Part shown: in pieces, positions 51,122 to 60,517 of the stretch
Layout of the letters: the number at the start of each line of letters is the position of its first letter
How positions within the stretch are numbered: the first letter of the stretch is position 1
Assembly (NCBI GenBank): GCA_964595955.1
Contig: CAZQSF010000003.1
Span: forward strand, 1-64,000
From: JAJDFU01 sp964595955
GTDB lineage: Bacteria; Bacteroidota; Bacteroidia; Chitinophagales; Saprospiraceae
Length of the DNA stretch: 64,000 nt
Direction of reading: 5' to 3'
Program-made: the position numbers and the translations under genes
Notes under the pieces: model-generated
The model's database searches: none
The model's input: the letters and a program-made list of their open reading frames with translations, nothing else
What the model was told of the DNA's origin: nothing

Positions 51122-52377
51122 GTGCACGCAGGCGGATGATTGCGCTCCTGGTCTTCCTTGGAGTGGTATTGGCAGGATTGCTCGTCTTTTTCTACCTCCA
51201 GAGCAGAGGTGCGACCGATTGGTCGGAGAGTTACGATTCGACCTCCGACCACCCGTACGGAACCTCGGTGATGCGCAAACTGGTCCGGCGTGCGGCAGAC
51301 AGTGCCCGCTTCCACCTGATCCAAGAACCTCTGCCCGAGGCCCTTCCCCGGCAGCCCGGTCGAGAATCCACTTATATATATATCGGTAGGGGCAACTATA
51401 CGGACAGTACAGACCTCCATGCCCTGCTTGAATTCGTAGCGGCCGGCCACACGGCCTTTATCAGCAGCCGGTTTCTGCCGAACCGGCTGTTGGACACTCT
51501 GTTCCCCTACGGATTGTGCGACAGCTTGTTGGAGGAAACCGCTTCTTACCATTCCGCCCGGCAGGTATCCCTCGGCATACCTCACTTGAGTAACCGGAGC
51601 TACGCCTACCACTTCCAGCAAGAAGCCGATACGCTGCTGTACTACTGGGCCTTCCTGTATGCCAGGGATTACTGCTACCTGCCCGCCCGGCTGACGCCCC
51701 TGGGCACCATGGATTCGATCTGGATCAATTTTGCGCGCGTTTCCTTTGGGGAGGGGGATTTTTTGCTGCACACCACGCCGCTCGCCTTTTCCAATTTTGC
51801 CCTGTTGGAAGAGTCCCACTTCGAGTACGCGCAAGGGGTGCTCGGTCACGTACCGGAGGGGCCGGTCTATTGGGATCTCCGGCGCGAACAACTTCGGTCC
51901 CTACCTCCTCCTCAGCAGAGCTATTCAGCCCAAAGCCCACTGAAGTATGTGCTCAGTCAGCCCCCGCTGGCATGGGCCTGGTACCTCATGCTGGCCCTGG
52001 GCCTCTTTTATGTGCTCTTTCAGGCCAAACGCCGGCAGCGAATCATTCCGGTGCTGGAGAAAAACACCAATACCTCCCTGGAATTTGTGGCTACCATTGG
52101 CCGGCTGTATTTCATGCAGCAGAACCACAAGCAATTATGCCTGCAAAAAACGCGCTTGTTCCAATCCTTTCTGAAGCGCCGTTATGGGTTCAATGCGAGG
52201 AGCCTGAAGGATGCCGAAGAGCGCCGACGGCTGGCGACGGTGGCCGAGGTCGACCCCGGCAAGCTCGAGCGTCTGGTTACCCTGGCGCAGAACATTCAGG
52301 GGGCTTCTTTGGTCAGTGAGCGCACCCTGGAAGAATATCACCATTTGTTGGACTACTTTTACAAAAACAGCAAATAA
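51118..52377 (+). CDS. DUF4350-domain membrane protein
   Basis: 419 residues. Short N-terminal membrane helix (about 9-25), periplasmic DUF4350 region (about 30-275) and a second membrane helix near 288-305 with the cytoplasmic tail KRRQRIIPVLEKNTNTSLEFVATIGRLYF. The DUF4350 group is found beside MoxR ATPases; activity unknown. ATGA overlap with DUF4129; 3 nt to the MoxR start. Confidence 0.8.
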   Translation: MSARRRMIALLVFLGVVLAGLLVFFYLQSRGATDWSESYDSTSDHPYGTSVMRKLVRRAADSARFHLIQEPLPEALPRQPGRESTYIYIGRGNYTDSTDLHALLEFVAAGHTAFISSRFLPNRLLDTLFPYGLCDSLLEETASYHSARQVSLGIPHLSNRSYAYHFQQEADTLLYYWAFLYARDYCYLPARLTPLGTMDSIWINFARVSFGEGDFLLHTTPLAFSNFALLEESHFEYAQGVLGHVPEGPVYWDLRREQLRSLPPPQQSYSAQSPLKYVLSQPPLAWAWYLMLALGLFYVLFQAKRRQRIIPVLEKNTNTSLEFVATIGRLYFMQQNHKQLCLQKTRLFQSFLKRRYGFNARSLKDAEERRRLATVAEVDPGKLERLVTLAQNIQGASLVSERTLEEYHHLLDYFYKNSK

Positions 52378-52380
52378 CCC

Positions 52381-53430
52381 ATGGAAGAGTACAACGACCC
52401 CAAAAACAGCCGGTCGCCCGATGAGCAGCCCTTCTCGCCGGAACCGCCCAAGGGGCCCGAGACTGAGGACCGCCCCCGGTTGGATCTCAGCCATGTGCAA
52501 AGGGCGGTCGAGCGCATTCAGGAAGAGCTGAACAAGGTTATCGTCGGACAGGGCAATGTGATCGAGCTTTTGCTGGGGGCCATTTTCGCCGGCGGCCACG
52601 TGCTGCTGGAAGGAGTGCCCGGCATTGCAAAAACCCTCACGGCCAAGCTGGTGGCCCAAACCCTGGATGCCCACTTCTCCCGCATTCAGTTCACGCCCGA
52701 CCTCATGCCCAGCGATGTACTGGGCACGACGGTCTACAATATGAAAGAGGGCGATTTCTTCTTCAGCCGCGGCCCGATCTTCGCCCAGATCGTTCTCATT
52801 GATGAAATCAACCGGGCACCGGCCAAGACCCAGGCCGCGCTCTTCGAGGTTATGGAGGAGCGGCAGGTGACAGTGGACGGCACAACCTACCCTCTGGACT
52901 TCCCGTTTTTTGTGATCGCCACACAAAACCCCATCGAACAGGAGGGCACCTACAAACTGCCTGAAGCCCAGCTGGACCGCTTTCTGCTGAAGATCAACAT
53001 GGACTACCCCAACCTGGACGAAGAACGGCAAATCCTTCGCCGGTTTCGCAGCGACTTCAGCATGGAGGTCAGAGAGGAGGTGCGGCAGGTGCTTTCCAGG
53101 GCGGACATCGCCCAGTGCCGCGCCCTGATCCAGCGAATTCACATGCGGGAAGAACTGCTGGACTACATCGCCTCGATAGTGTACAACACCCGCAATAATG
53201 GCGATCTCTTTCTCGGGGCTTCGCCCCGGGCGTCTCTGGCCATTATGAAAATGGCCAAGTCGCTGGCTGCCATGCGCGGCCGGGATTTTGTGACCCCCGA
53301 CGATATCCAGCACGTGGCCTATCCGGTGCTCAACCACCGCATTCTGCTCACGCCCGAACGGGAAATGGAGGGGTATACCTCCCGCGATGTGATTGCCGAT
53401 ATTCTTCAAACCCTCGACGTACCCCGCTGA
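52381..53430 (+). CDS. MoxR-family AAA+ ATPase
   Basis: 349 residues. Walker A region EGVPGIAKTLTAK (about 77-89), Walker B LIDEINRAPAKTQAALFEVMEE, sensor ATQNPIEQEGTYKLPEAQLDRF and the C-terminal lid with GASPRASLAIMK. MoxR proteins are chaperones that help fold or activate partner complexes, usually with a VWA or DUF58 protein. The 30-residue acidic, proline-rich N-terminal tail is an extra. It is the engine of this operon. Confidence 0.93.
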   Translation: MEEYNDPKNSRSPDEQPFSPEPPKGPETEDRPRLDLSHVQRAVERIQEELNKVIVGQGNVIELLLGAIFAGGHVLLEGVPGIAKTLTAKLVAQTLDAHFSRIQFTPDLMPSDVLGTTVYNMKEGDFFFSRGPIFAQIVLIDEINRAPAKTQAALFEVMEERQVTVDGTTYPLDFPFFVIATQNPIEQEGTYKLPEAQLDRFLLKINMDYPNLDEERQILRRFRSDFSMEVREEVRQVLSRADIAQCRALIQRIHMREELLDYIASIVYNTRNNGDLFLGASPRASLAIMKMAKSLAAMRGRDFVTPDDIQHVAYPVLNHRILLTPEREMEGYTSRDVIADILQTLDVPR

Positions 53431-53433
53431 TCG

Positions 53434-54759
53434 ATGATTCGGCATATTTTCCTCACCAGCCGGTTTTTCTGGCTCTTCGGTCTGATGGCTATCGCATTTG
53501 CACTCAGTTTCTTTGCCCAGTCTTTGTTTCCGCTGTTGCAGTTGCTGTTTGTGCTGGCCCTGGCCCTGGTTTTTCTGGACGGCTTATTGCTGCTGGGCCG
53601 CGAACGGCGGGTTACGGCCGAACGGAAGTTACCCAAAACCTTTTCTCTCGGCGACTCCAATGCCGTACACCTGCACATCCGGAATCTGTCCTCCATTCCC
53701 CTGCGCATAACCCTGATCGACGAAGTACCCGTGCAGTTTCAAAAGCGCGACTTCGAGCACCAGCTGGACCTGCCCGCAGCAGCCGAGCAGGAGCTGACCT
53801 ACGAATTGCGGCCCGTAACGAGGGGTGCTTATGCCTTCGGCGATCTGAATGCCTTTGTGTCCACTCGCATCGGCCTCTTAAGCCGCCGGCTTCGCCTGGC
53901 CGGAGCGGCTACCGTACCCGTCTATCCTTCCATCCTGCAAATGAAAGAATACGCCCTGCGGGCGCTCGATCGCATCAGCGTTCAGAAAGGAATAAAGAAA
54001 ATGCGCCGCATCGGGCACTCCTACGAATTCGAGCAGATCAAGAACTACGTGCGCGGCGACGACTACCGCAGCATCAACTGGAAGGCCAGTTCCCGGGCGG
54101 CCGAGCTCATGGTCAATCAATATGAGGATGAGCGGGCCCAGCAGGTATACTGCCTGCTCGACAAAAGTCGAAGTATGCACATGCCTTTCCACGATATGAG
54201 CCTGCTCGATTACGCAGTGAACTCCAGCCTGGTGATCTCCAACATCGCTTTGAAAAAATACGACCGGGCCGGCCTGATAAGCTTTTCGGACAAAATAGGG
54301 ACGACCCTGAAAGCCGAAAGCAGCCCGGTGCAACTCAACAAGATCCTGCAAGCCCTCTATGCCGAAAAGGCCCGCTCGGTGGAGGCCAATTACGAGCTGC
54401 TCTATCAGGCGGTTCGCAAGCTGGTGAGCCGGCGAAGCCTCCTCCTGCTCTTTACGAATTTTGAGAGCATGTACGCCCTGGAACGGGTGCTCCCGCTGCT
54501 CCGCCGGCTGCACAGGCAACATCTGCTGGTGGTGATCTTTTTCGAAAATTCCGAGATCCGGGGATTCGCGGAACGGTCGGCTGAAACGATCGCCGGGATT
54601 TACGAGCAAACGGTGGCTCAACAAGTTCTGGAAGAAAAGGCGCAGATGGCCCACAAGCTGCGGCAATACGGCATTCAATCTGTCTTCACCCCGCCTGAGG
54701 AACTCTCCGTGAACACCATCAACAAGTACCTGGAGTTGAAAGCCCGGGGGCTGATCTAG
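53434..54759 (+). CDS. DUF58-domain protein (VWA-like) with membrane anchor
   Basis: 441 residues. Two N-terminal membrane helices (about 8-48), a beta-rich region, then DUF58 (about 195-285, IGHSYEFEQIKNYVRGDDYRSINWKASSRA) that continues in a VWA-like fold with VYCLLDKSRSMHMPF, where a DxSxS-like metal site is kept as DKSRS. The partner of MoxR in many bacteria. Last gene of the operon; 6 nt from the convergent PorE-like gene. Confidence 0.9.
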   Translation: MIRHIFLTSRFFWLFGLMAIAFALSFFAQSLFPLLQLLFVLALALVFLDGLLLLGRERRVTAERKLPKTFSLGDSNAVHLHIRNLSSIPLRITLIDEVPVQFQKRDFEHQLDLPAAAEQELTYELRPVTRGAYAFGDLNAFVSTRIGLLSRRLRLAGAATVPVYPSILQMKEYALRALDRISVQKGIKKMRRIGHSYEFEQIKNYVRGDDYRSINWKASSRAAELMVNQYEDERAQQVYCLLDKSRSMHMPFHDMSLLDYAVNSSLVISNIALKKYDRAGLISFSDKIGTTLKAESSPVQLNKILQALYAEKARSVEANYELLYQAVRKLVSRRSLLLLFTNFESMYALERVLPLLRRLHRQHLLVVIFFENSEIRGFAERSAETIAGIYEQTVAQQVLEEKAQMAHKLRQYGIQSVFTPPEELSVNTINKYLELKARGLI

Positions 54760-54765
54760 CCCCGG

Positions 54766-56718
54766 CTAGTCCAAAATTTCGAATTCGGTGCGCCGGTTGA
54801 GCCGACGATTCTCGGGGCTATCGTTGGGTGCCAGGGGCACCGTTTCTCCGAACCCTTTAAAACGCAGCCGGTCCGCCGAAATGCCTGCATCCACCAGGTA
54901 GTCGTATACGGCGCGGGCGCGATCTTCGGAAAGGCGGAGGTTGTCGGCCTCACTGCCCACATCGTCCGTATGGCCGTTGATGCGCACGCGCAGTTCGGGA
55001 TTGCTATCCAGAAGCGAAGCGAGCCGGTCCAACTCCAGGCGAGAAGCGGGAAGCAGGTCCGCCGAACCCGTATTGAAAAAAACATTGCGCAACACCACGG
55101 GCTTGTCGGGTTTGGGTATGCTTTCCGATACGGGTATGGGGCTCAAGGCGACATCCAGCCGATAGGGCTCATCGAGCTGGGGGCGCTCTCGCAGCGCAAA
55201 ATTCTCGGAATGGAACAGGTAACCCTCTTTGCCGATATTGAGCGCGTAATCGCGGCCGGCCGGCAGCACGAGCAAAAAGGAGCCCTCTTCGGGGGTTGAA
55301 AAGGTACCCGCCACCTGCTTTCCGTCTTCCAGGTTGAAGATCTCTGCCCGGGCCTCAATGGGGTCGCCCGTTGCGGCATCGGTAACGATTCCCTTGACGT
55401 AGGTGACCGGCAGTGGCCGGGCGTTTTCGTGAAGCGGGAATGCGTAGAGATCCGGATTTCGGGCTACGCCCGGGCTGCTTTCCGGCTGTAGCCGATCGCT
55501 GGCGTAGTAAGCTGTTTTTCCGTCCAGGCTCACGATCAGGGTCGCTTCCACCTGGGTGGTATTGATGGGATATCCGAGGTTCTGCGGCTCCCCCCAGGAG
55601 CCGTCTGCCTGGCGACGAGCCAGGTAAATGTCGGATTCCCCCATGCCGGGATGCCCGTCTGAAATGAAGTAGAGGGTCTGCCCATCGGGATGTATGAAGG
55701 GAGCTTGGTCATCCTTGGCCGTATTGATCGGGGCTCCCAGGTTTTCGGGCTCAGACCAGTTGCCGTCGGGCAGGCGGGTGGCTTTCCAGATATCGATCGC
55801 CCCAAGACCTCCCTCGCGTCTGGCCGCAAAGAAAAGGGTTCGCCCGTCAGCCGAAAGGGCGGGCTGGGACTCCCAGGCACGCGTGTTTATGGGAGGGCCT
55901 ACATTGCGGGGCTTTGTCCAGCGCTCCCCGACCCGTTCGGAAAAATACAGATCGCAGCTGCCGTAGCCGTCGCGGCGATTGCAAGCTGTGAAAAAGAGGA
56001 GGCGACCGTCGGCCGAAAGCGACTGAGCGCCCTCGTTTTGGGGGGTGTTGATCTCCTCCAGGGGCTTGGACGGCGTCCATTGGCCGGAATGGTCTTTGCG
56101 GCTGTAGAAAAAATCTTCCTGGCGGTTTACCACCCGGGTATAAATGAGGGTCTGGCCATCGGCCGAAAGGGCGGGCAGGTATTCGGGTGCCTCGGAATTG
56201 ATAGCCGGCCCCAGATTTTGGGGCGCGAAAGGGACGGGATTGGCAATGGCCCGGGCAGCAAAGCGACATTGCTCGAGGTATTCGGTGGCTCGCTTGCGAA
56301 GTCGGTCGCGCGCACTGGCCCGCTCCAAAAACCCCTCGAAGAACGGAACGGCTTCGTTGAACCGGCGGGCCCGGTAGGCCGAAAGGGCGGCCTGGTACCA
56401 CACGAAGGGGTCGTATTCGGGCGCCAGGTCCAATGCTTGCTGAAAGCCGGCCTGCGCGCGTTCGTATTGCTGGGTATCGTAATACACGGCTGCCTGCTGG
56501 ATGATGGCTTCCAGCAAGCGGGGCTCCAGCTTCAGGGCTTTGTCCAGCTGTTCCAGCGCCTGATCATACCGGGCGCCCATGCTGTATTCCACCGCCAGCT
56601 CGTAAGCCTTTTGCGCTTTGCGGCGAGCCTGATCCAAAGGGGTGTAGTCCTGCGCAATTCCGTTGGCCGTCCATCCCAGGAAAAGGACGAAGAGCCCGAT
56701 GTGTCTTTTCATTGCCAT
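54766..56718 (-). CDS. PorE-like OmpA protein: TPR, PD40 propeller, CRD, OmpA domain
   Basis: 650 residues (an ATG 6 nt further in is equally possible). Signal peptide (about 1-24), TPR repeats (about 28-130), beta-propeller of PD40 repeats (about 165-400, repeated NSEAPEYLPALSADGQTL-type blocks), carboxypeptidase-regulatory domain (about 430-500) and OmpA C-terminal domain (about 545-650, GHTDDVGSEADNLRLSEDRA). This domain order is that of PorE, which ties the type IX machinery to peptidoglycan; PorE is normally a lipoprotein, but no lipobox cysteine is present here. Confidence 0.87.
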   Translation of the reverse strand: MAMKRHIGLFVLFLGWTANGIAQDYTPLDQARRKAQKAYELAVEYSMGARYDQALEQLDKALKLEPRLLEAIIQQAAVYYDTQQYERAQAGFQQALDLAPEYDPFVWYQAALSAYRARRFNEAVPFFEGFLERASARDRLRKRATEYLEQCRFAARAIANPVPFAPQNLGPAINSEAPEYLPALSADGQTLIYTRVVNRQEDFFYSRKDHSGQWTPSKPLEEINTPQNEGAQSLSADGRLLFFTACNRRDGYGSCDLYFSERVGERWTKPRNVGPPINTRAWESQPALSADGRTLFFAARREGGLGAIDIWKATRLPDGNWSEPENLGAPINTAKDDQAPFIHPDGQTLYFISDGHPGMGESDIYLARRQADGSWGEPQNLGYPINTTQVEATLIVSLDGKTAYYASDRLQPESSPGVARNPDLYAFPLHENARPLPVTYVKGIVTDAATGDPIEARAEIFNLEDGKQVAGTFSTPEEGSFLLVLPAGRDYALNIGKEGYLFHSENFALRERPQLDEPYRLDVALSPIPVSESIPKPDKPVVLRNVFFNTGSADLLPASRLELDRLASLLDSNPELRVRINGHTDDVGSEADNLRLSEDRARAVYDYLVDAGISADRLRFKGFGETVPLAPNDSPENRRLNRRTEFEILD

Positions 56719-56731
56719 AATACAAGAACGA

Positions 56732-56766
56732 AACTGGCCATCCGCTAAGATAGGGAATGGCCAGTT
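56732..56766 (-). promoter_or_regulatory. Hairpin between the TPR gene and the PorE-like gene
   Basis: AACTGGCCAT (56732-56741) pairs perfectly with ATGGCCAGTT (56757-56766) around a 15-nt loop, 14 nt upstream of the PorE-like start. No T-run on the minus strand. It could be an attenuator or operator. The loop holds a -7-like TATCTTAG on the minus strand. Confidence 0.45.
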
Positions 56767-56801
56767 GGGTTGAAATCTGGGAGCAGCCTTGCCGGGATCG
56801 T

Positions 56802-57824
56802 TCAGGCAATAGTCTCCTCCAGTAATCGTTGGGCCCGGTGCGAGCCGAAGCGAGCTGCGTTCTGCAGGTCCTGGGCAAATTCCTTCTTTCCCGCTTTCTG
56901 GCGAGCGATCCCGCGAAGAAGCAGCGGCTCTTTTTCCGCCGGGCTTTCTTCCCCCACCTCAATATTCATGGATTCGGTGAAGGCCTCGATCGCCTGATCG
57001 TATTTACCCAGTCCGAGCAAAGACTTTCCGTAGTCGAAAAATGCTTTCTTGCGCCAGGGGTAATTGGGATTGTCCGCAGCGAACGAACGGGCCGTGAAGA
57101 GTTTAAGCTCAAAGGCCGCTTGCTCAAAGTTCTCCATTTCCAGCAGGCATTCGCCCTTGAGCCGGCGAGATTCCCAATGCATGGGCTGAACCGGAATGGA
57201 GTTTTTGATCGCCTTTTGAAGCCATTCAATCGCCTGGTCGTAGCGCTTTTGTTCGAGAGCGATCTGAGCGGCACCCCGGTAGGAGGAGGCCAGTTGAGGG
57301 TTGAGCGCAACACTCTGCACAAAATCCTGCTCGGCAGCTTCCCGATCGCCCAGGCAAAGGTGCAGCTGGCCCCGGCAAGCCAAAGCTTCAGCATGGCGGT
57401 CGAAGCGCTTAATGGCCCGGCTGAGAAGTTGCAGAGCTTCCCTGGTAGTATCCGGGCGTTGGGCCAACTCACGCCCCCGGAGGAAGGCTTGCACGGTTTG
57501 CTTGTCCGACCGGGGTTCGACGAACACCTGATCGATGGCTCGGCCTTGATCTAATCGCCAGCCATAGACGGAACCCGACAACGCAAATTGCGCCACCGAT
57601 TCCAACAGGTGAATGGTATTCTTCCAGGTTTTATCCGAAGTTTGTACTACGCAGCGCGAAATGTGCATGCTGTTTATCGAGTCCGGGAAAACAGATTCGG
57701 CCTGGAATGCCAGGTCGTTCTTGTAGTACACTTCACCCCGGTGCTGATACAGCTCTACTGCTTTCTCAAAGCTTCTTGTTGACCCGAATTCCAACCTGCC
57801 CCAAAAGATGGTCTTGAAGGTCAT
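56802..57824 (-). CDS. TPR-repeat protein
   Basis: 340 residues. The first 100 residues have no recognised fold; from about 105 to 330 there are five or six TPR-like helical pairs (REALQLLSRAIKRFDRHAEALACRGQLHLCLGDREAAEQDF, YDQAIEWLQKAI, YDQAIEAFTESMNI). No signal peptide, so probably a cytoplasmic scaffold. Upstream of the PorE-like gene on the same strand, separated by 83 nt with a hairpin. Confidence 0.75.
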   Translation of the reverse strand: MTFKTIFWGRLEFGSTRSFEKAVELYQHRGEVYYKNDLAFQAESVFPDSINSMHISRCVVQTSDKTWKNTIHLLESVAQFALSGSVYGWRLDQGRAIDQVFVEPRSDKQTVQAFLRGRELAQRPDTTREALQLLSRAIKRFDRHAEALACRGQLHLCLGDREAAEQDFVQSVALNPQLASSYRGAAQIALEQKRYDQAIEWLQKAIKNSIPVQPMHWESRRLKGECLLEMENFEQAAFELKLFTARSFAADNPNYPWRKKAFFDYGKSLLGLGKYDQAIEAFTESMNIEVGEESPAEKEPLLLRGIARQKAGKKEFAQDLQNAARFGSHRAQRLLEETIA

Positions 57825-58388
57825 TTTTTCAAGTGGTTTGATCTAAATATTAAAAAATATAGCCCTTCCCTCTGACAGGAAAATCAGTTCGTTACGTTCT
57901 TTTTTGCCCTCGTAGTGATGCGTCAAACCGTTGGTAGAAGCGGTTTCCCGATCAATAGGCCAACATGCTCATGCTGAGTAAGTCGCTATCCAGGTGCGGT
58001 GCAACCGAACACTGTTTCTCGCCCGTAGATAATCCGGTCCGGGCGAACTCCATATTAAATGATCCAGGTCTTCAACAGATGGAAGAATGGGTCAAATACG
58101 TCAATCGTTCTTCAAGTGGTCTTATGCCAAGGTTCCAGATGCGTACAAATCAACTATCCAACAAAAACCTGGCAAAGAGGTGTAATGATGCACGCTTTTT
58201 AAAAGCAACAGGATTTCAAAGATGCATCATTTTTTTGGAACACACAACGCTTTAGCTATCAAGTGCTTAAAAAAGAGGGAAAAAGTAAAGAAAAGCGGGG
58301 TTTCCCGAAGCAAATTCGGCGAAGCGAACCGAAGCCAAAATATATGCAGCGAGCCTGAGGCGACAACCAAAGCCGGGAGTTTGCTGAC
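57825..58388. other. 564-nt AT-rich stretch without a clear gene
   Basis: A 96-codon plus-strand frame (57965-58255) is present but shows no family features and no promoter, so it is not called. The composition is AT-richer than the neighbours. The right edge contains a small hairpin, listed as a terminator. Could be a degraded insertion; no transposase sequence was recognised. Confidence 0.4.
58281..58307 (-). terminator. Possible terminator of the OmpA/PD40 operon
   Basis: On the minus strand CGGGaaaCCCCG (58296-58307) is followed by CTTTTCTTTACTTTTT. The stem is only 4-5 bp, so this is weak. Confidence 0.3.
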
Positions 58389-60482
58389 TTATCTCCGCCG
58401 GCCGGAAGCATCTACGGCCTGGCCCTTCAATTCCGGCTTGACCTCTCCCATCTTGAGCACCTTTACCTCCGTGCGGCGATTGTACTGATGCTCAGCATCG
58501 CTGCACGGAACCCCATCGGTGCAGTTATTGCGCAGGCGGGTTTCGCCGTATCCATACGCTTTGATGCGTTCCGGATGAATCCCGCGGCGCACGAGAAATG
58601 CCTTGGCGGACTCCGCCCGCTTCAGGCTCAGGCTCAGATTGTAATCGCGGCTACCCCGCGCATCGGTATGGGCTCCTAGCTCCACTTCCATTTCGGGATA
58701 GGCTTTCATGAGTTGGGCCAGGGCTTCCAGGTCGGAAGCCTGATCTTCGCGTATCGTGAACTTATTGAAGTCGTAATAGATGTCCTCCAGTACAATGACG
58801 GAGCCTTCGCGAATATCGTTGCCGAAGGCCGTAGGGATGCCCTCGATCGGCGCCATTTCCAGTTTGGCCGATATGGATCGCTGCCCGCGCAGGTAGGCCG
58901 TGGTTACGCTGGAGTACCCATTGCGGAAGCCTTGTCGCTGGCTGACCAGGGTGTAGTCGCACCCGATCTCGAGGCAGGCCGTAAACTTGCCCGCATAATT
59001 GCTGCGCACGATCTGTTCCTGCCCGTTGCACTCATTGATGATGCGCACCAAAGCCCCTTCAATGGGCTTGCTCAGGCCGACCGCGCTCGCGACACCATTC
59101 AGGTCGATACAGCTCGCCGGCTCCAGGGCGATGCGCAGTGGCTTCACGTTCTGGCCGGGAAGGGGCGGATTGGGAAAGCGAACGCGCTGCTCGTACGGGA
59201 AATATCCGTCGCGATTGGCCGTGAGCAAGTATTCCTTGCCCGAAATGCCTTTGAGGTCTGCCCGGCCGTTGCCCTCCGTCACGCCATCGGGCGGCCCCAT
59301 ATCCACATTTTCCTTTGGGGTCATTTGAAGTGACATTTCGCCGGAGCCGTCGGTTTTGGGCAGCAGCTCGACATGGAAAAAGCGTCCGACGCCCTCGCCC
59401 TCCTGCATGGTCCAGTCCAGCAAACGCAGCGACGTGCGACTCAGCGGTCGCCCGTTGGTCACATCCTCTACCAGGATAGGCCATTCGAGTTCCTGCCCGG
59501 CCTGAGCCATCGCCTTGGGCTGAGGCACCAGTTCGTCGATCGGCGAACTGGCCTCGAACAAATAGATGTCGTCTTTACCCATTCCGCCCGCGCGGTTGGA
59601 GGTGAAATACCCCCGGGTTCCTTCGGCATTGACGATGAGGCCGAGATCGTCTTGGGGAGAATTGAAGGGCAAGCCCAGGTTTTGCACCAAACCGGCACTG
59701 TCGAGCGGGGCGATGAACAGGTCGAGCCCGCCTTCTCCCGGGTGGCCATCGGATGCGTAAAAGAGGACGTTGTCCTTGTGAATGTAGGGGAAGCCTTCCT
59801 TGCCCGGCGAATTAATTTCCGGCCCCAGGTTTTCGGGTTCCGACCAGGCGCCTTCCCCGTCGCGCTGAACGCGATACAGATCATAGCCGCCCTGCCCGCC
59901 GGGCATATCCGAGGCGAAGTACAGCACATTGCCGTCAGATGAGAGGGTGGGATGGATGCAATTGTACCCTTCCGCTCCCAGGTCCAGGGGCTTTACCTGT
60001 TCCCAGTCGACGGGACCGCGCACTGCCGAATAGATGCGCATTCCCACTTTGGTGCCGGTACTGTCGCCGGCGAGGGTCTTCCCGCTCAGGTCATTTCGGG
60101 TGAAGAAAATCTCCCGGCCGTTGGGGCTCAGGGTAACGGGGCCCTCGTGGAACTGCGAATTGATCTGCACCGAAAAACTCTGGGGTTTGGTGGGAAATCC
60201 GTTGGGATCCAGCCGCGAGAAGTAGATCTCGAAGAAACGCTCTCCGATGGTTTTGTCAATGGGGCCGTTCTTGCGCCGGCTACTCACAAAAAGAATGCCG
60301 TCTCGATAGAACGAGGGGCTGAACTCCAACGCGTCCGTATTGATGGCTACGGCATTATACAAGGCCACCTCTTTACGAAATCGGCTTTCTTCGTACACCT
60401 TGTGCTCCGGAGAAAACTGTTGCCCGAGCAAGCCGCTCATACACCATAGCGGAAGTAGCAGTGTGAAAAGTAACCGTTTCAT
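58389..60482 (-). CDS. OmpA-family PD40-repeat protein of the type IX/gliding system
   Basis: 697 residues. Signal peptide (about 1-20), PD40/WD40-type propeller (about 45-320), two beta-sandwich regions with CIDLNGVASAVGLSKPIEGALVRI, and an OmpA domain (about 570-690, YYDFNKFTIREDQASD, HTDARGSRDYNLSLSLKRAESA). Same general plan as the gene at 54766 but without TPR. Follows porP, with which such proteins are regularly paired in Bacteroidota; expected to sit in the outer membrane or periplasm. Confidence 0.87.
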   Translation of the reverse strand: MKRLLFTLLLPLWCMSGLLGQQFSPEHKVYEESRFRKEVALYNAVAINTDALEFSPSFYRDGILFVSSRRKNGPIDKTIGERFFEIYFSRLDPNGFPTKPQSFSVQINSQFHEGPVTLSPNGREIFFTRNDLSGKTLAGDSTGTKVGMRIYSAVRGPVDWEQVKPLDLGAEGYNCIHPTLSSDGNVLYFASDMPGGQGGYDLYRVQRDGEGAWSEPENLGPEINSPGKEGFPYIHKDNVLFYASDGHPGEGGLDLFIAPLDSAGLVQNLGLPFNSPQDDLGLIVNAEGTRGYFTSNRAGGMGKDDIYLFEASSPIDELVPQPKAMAQAGQELEWPILVEDVTNGRPLSRTSLRLLDWTMQEGEGVGRFFHVELLPKTDGSGEMSLQMTPKENVDMGPPDGVTEGNGRADLKGISGKEYLLTANRDGYFPYEQRVRFPNPPLPGQNVKPLRIALEPASCIDLNGVASAVGLSKPIEGALVRIINECNGQEQIVRSNYAGKFTACLEIGCDYTLVSQRQGFRNGYSSVTTAYLRGQRSISAKLEMAPIEGIPTAFGNDIREGSVIVLEDIYYDFNKFTIREDQASDLEALAQLMKAYPEMEVELGAHTDARGSRDYNLSLSLKRAESAKAFLVRRGIHPERIKAYGYGETRLRNNCTDGVPCSDAEHQYNRRTEVKVLKMGEVKPELKGQAVDASGRRR

Positions 60483-60517
60483 CGTAAAGGGGTTATGTTG
60501 TCAATGTTCTAACAATA

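Noticed and set aside
57965..58255. 96-codon plus-strand gene
   Set aside because: No promoter, no homologous features, atypical composition.
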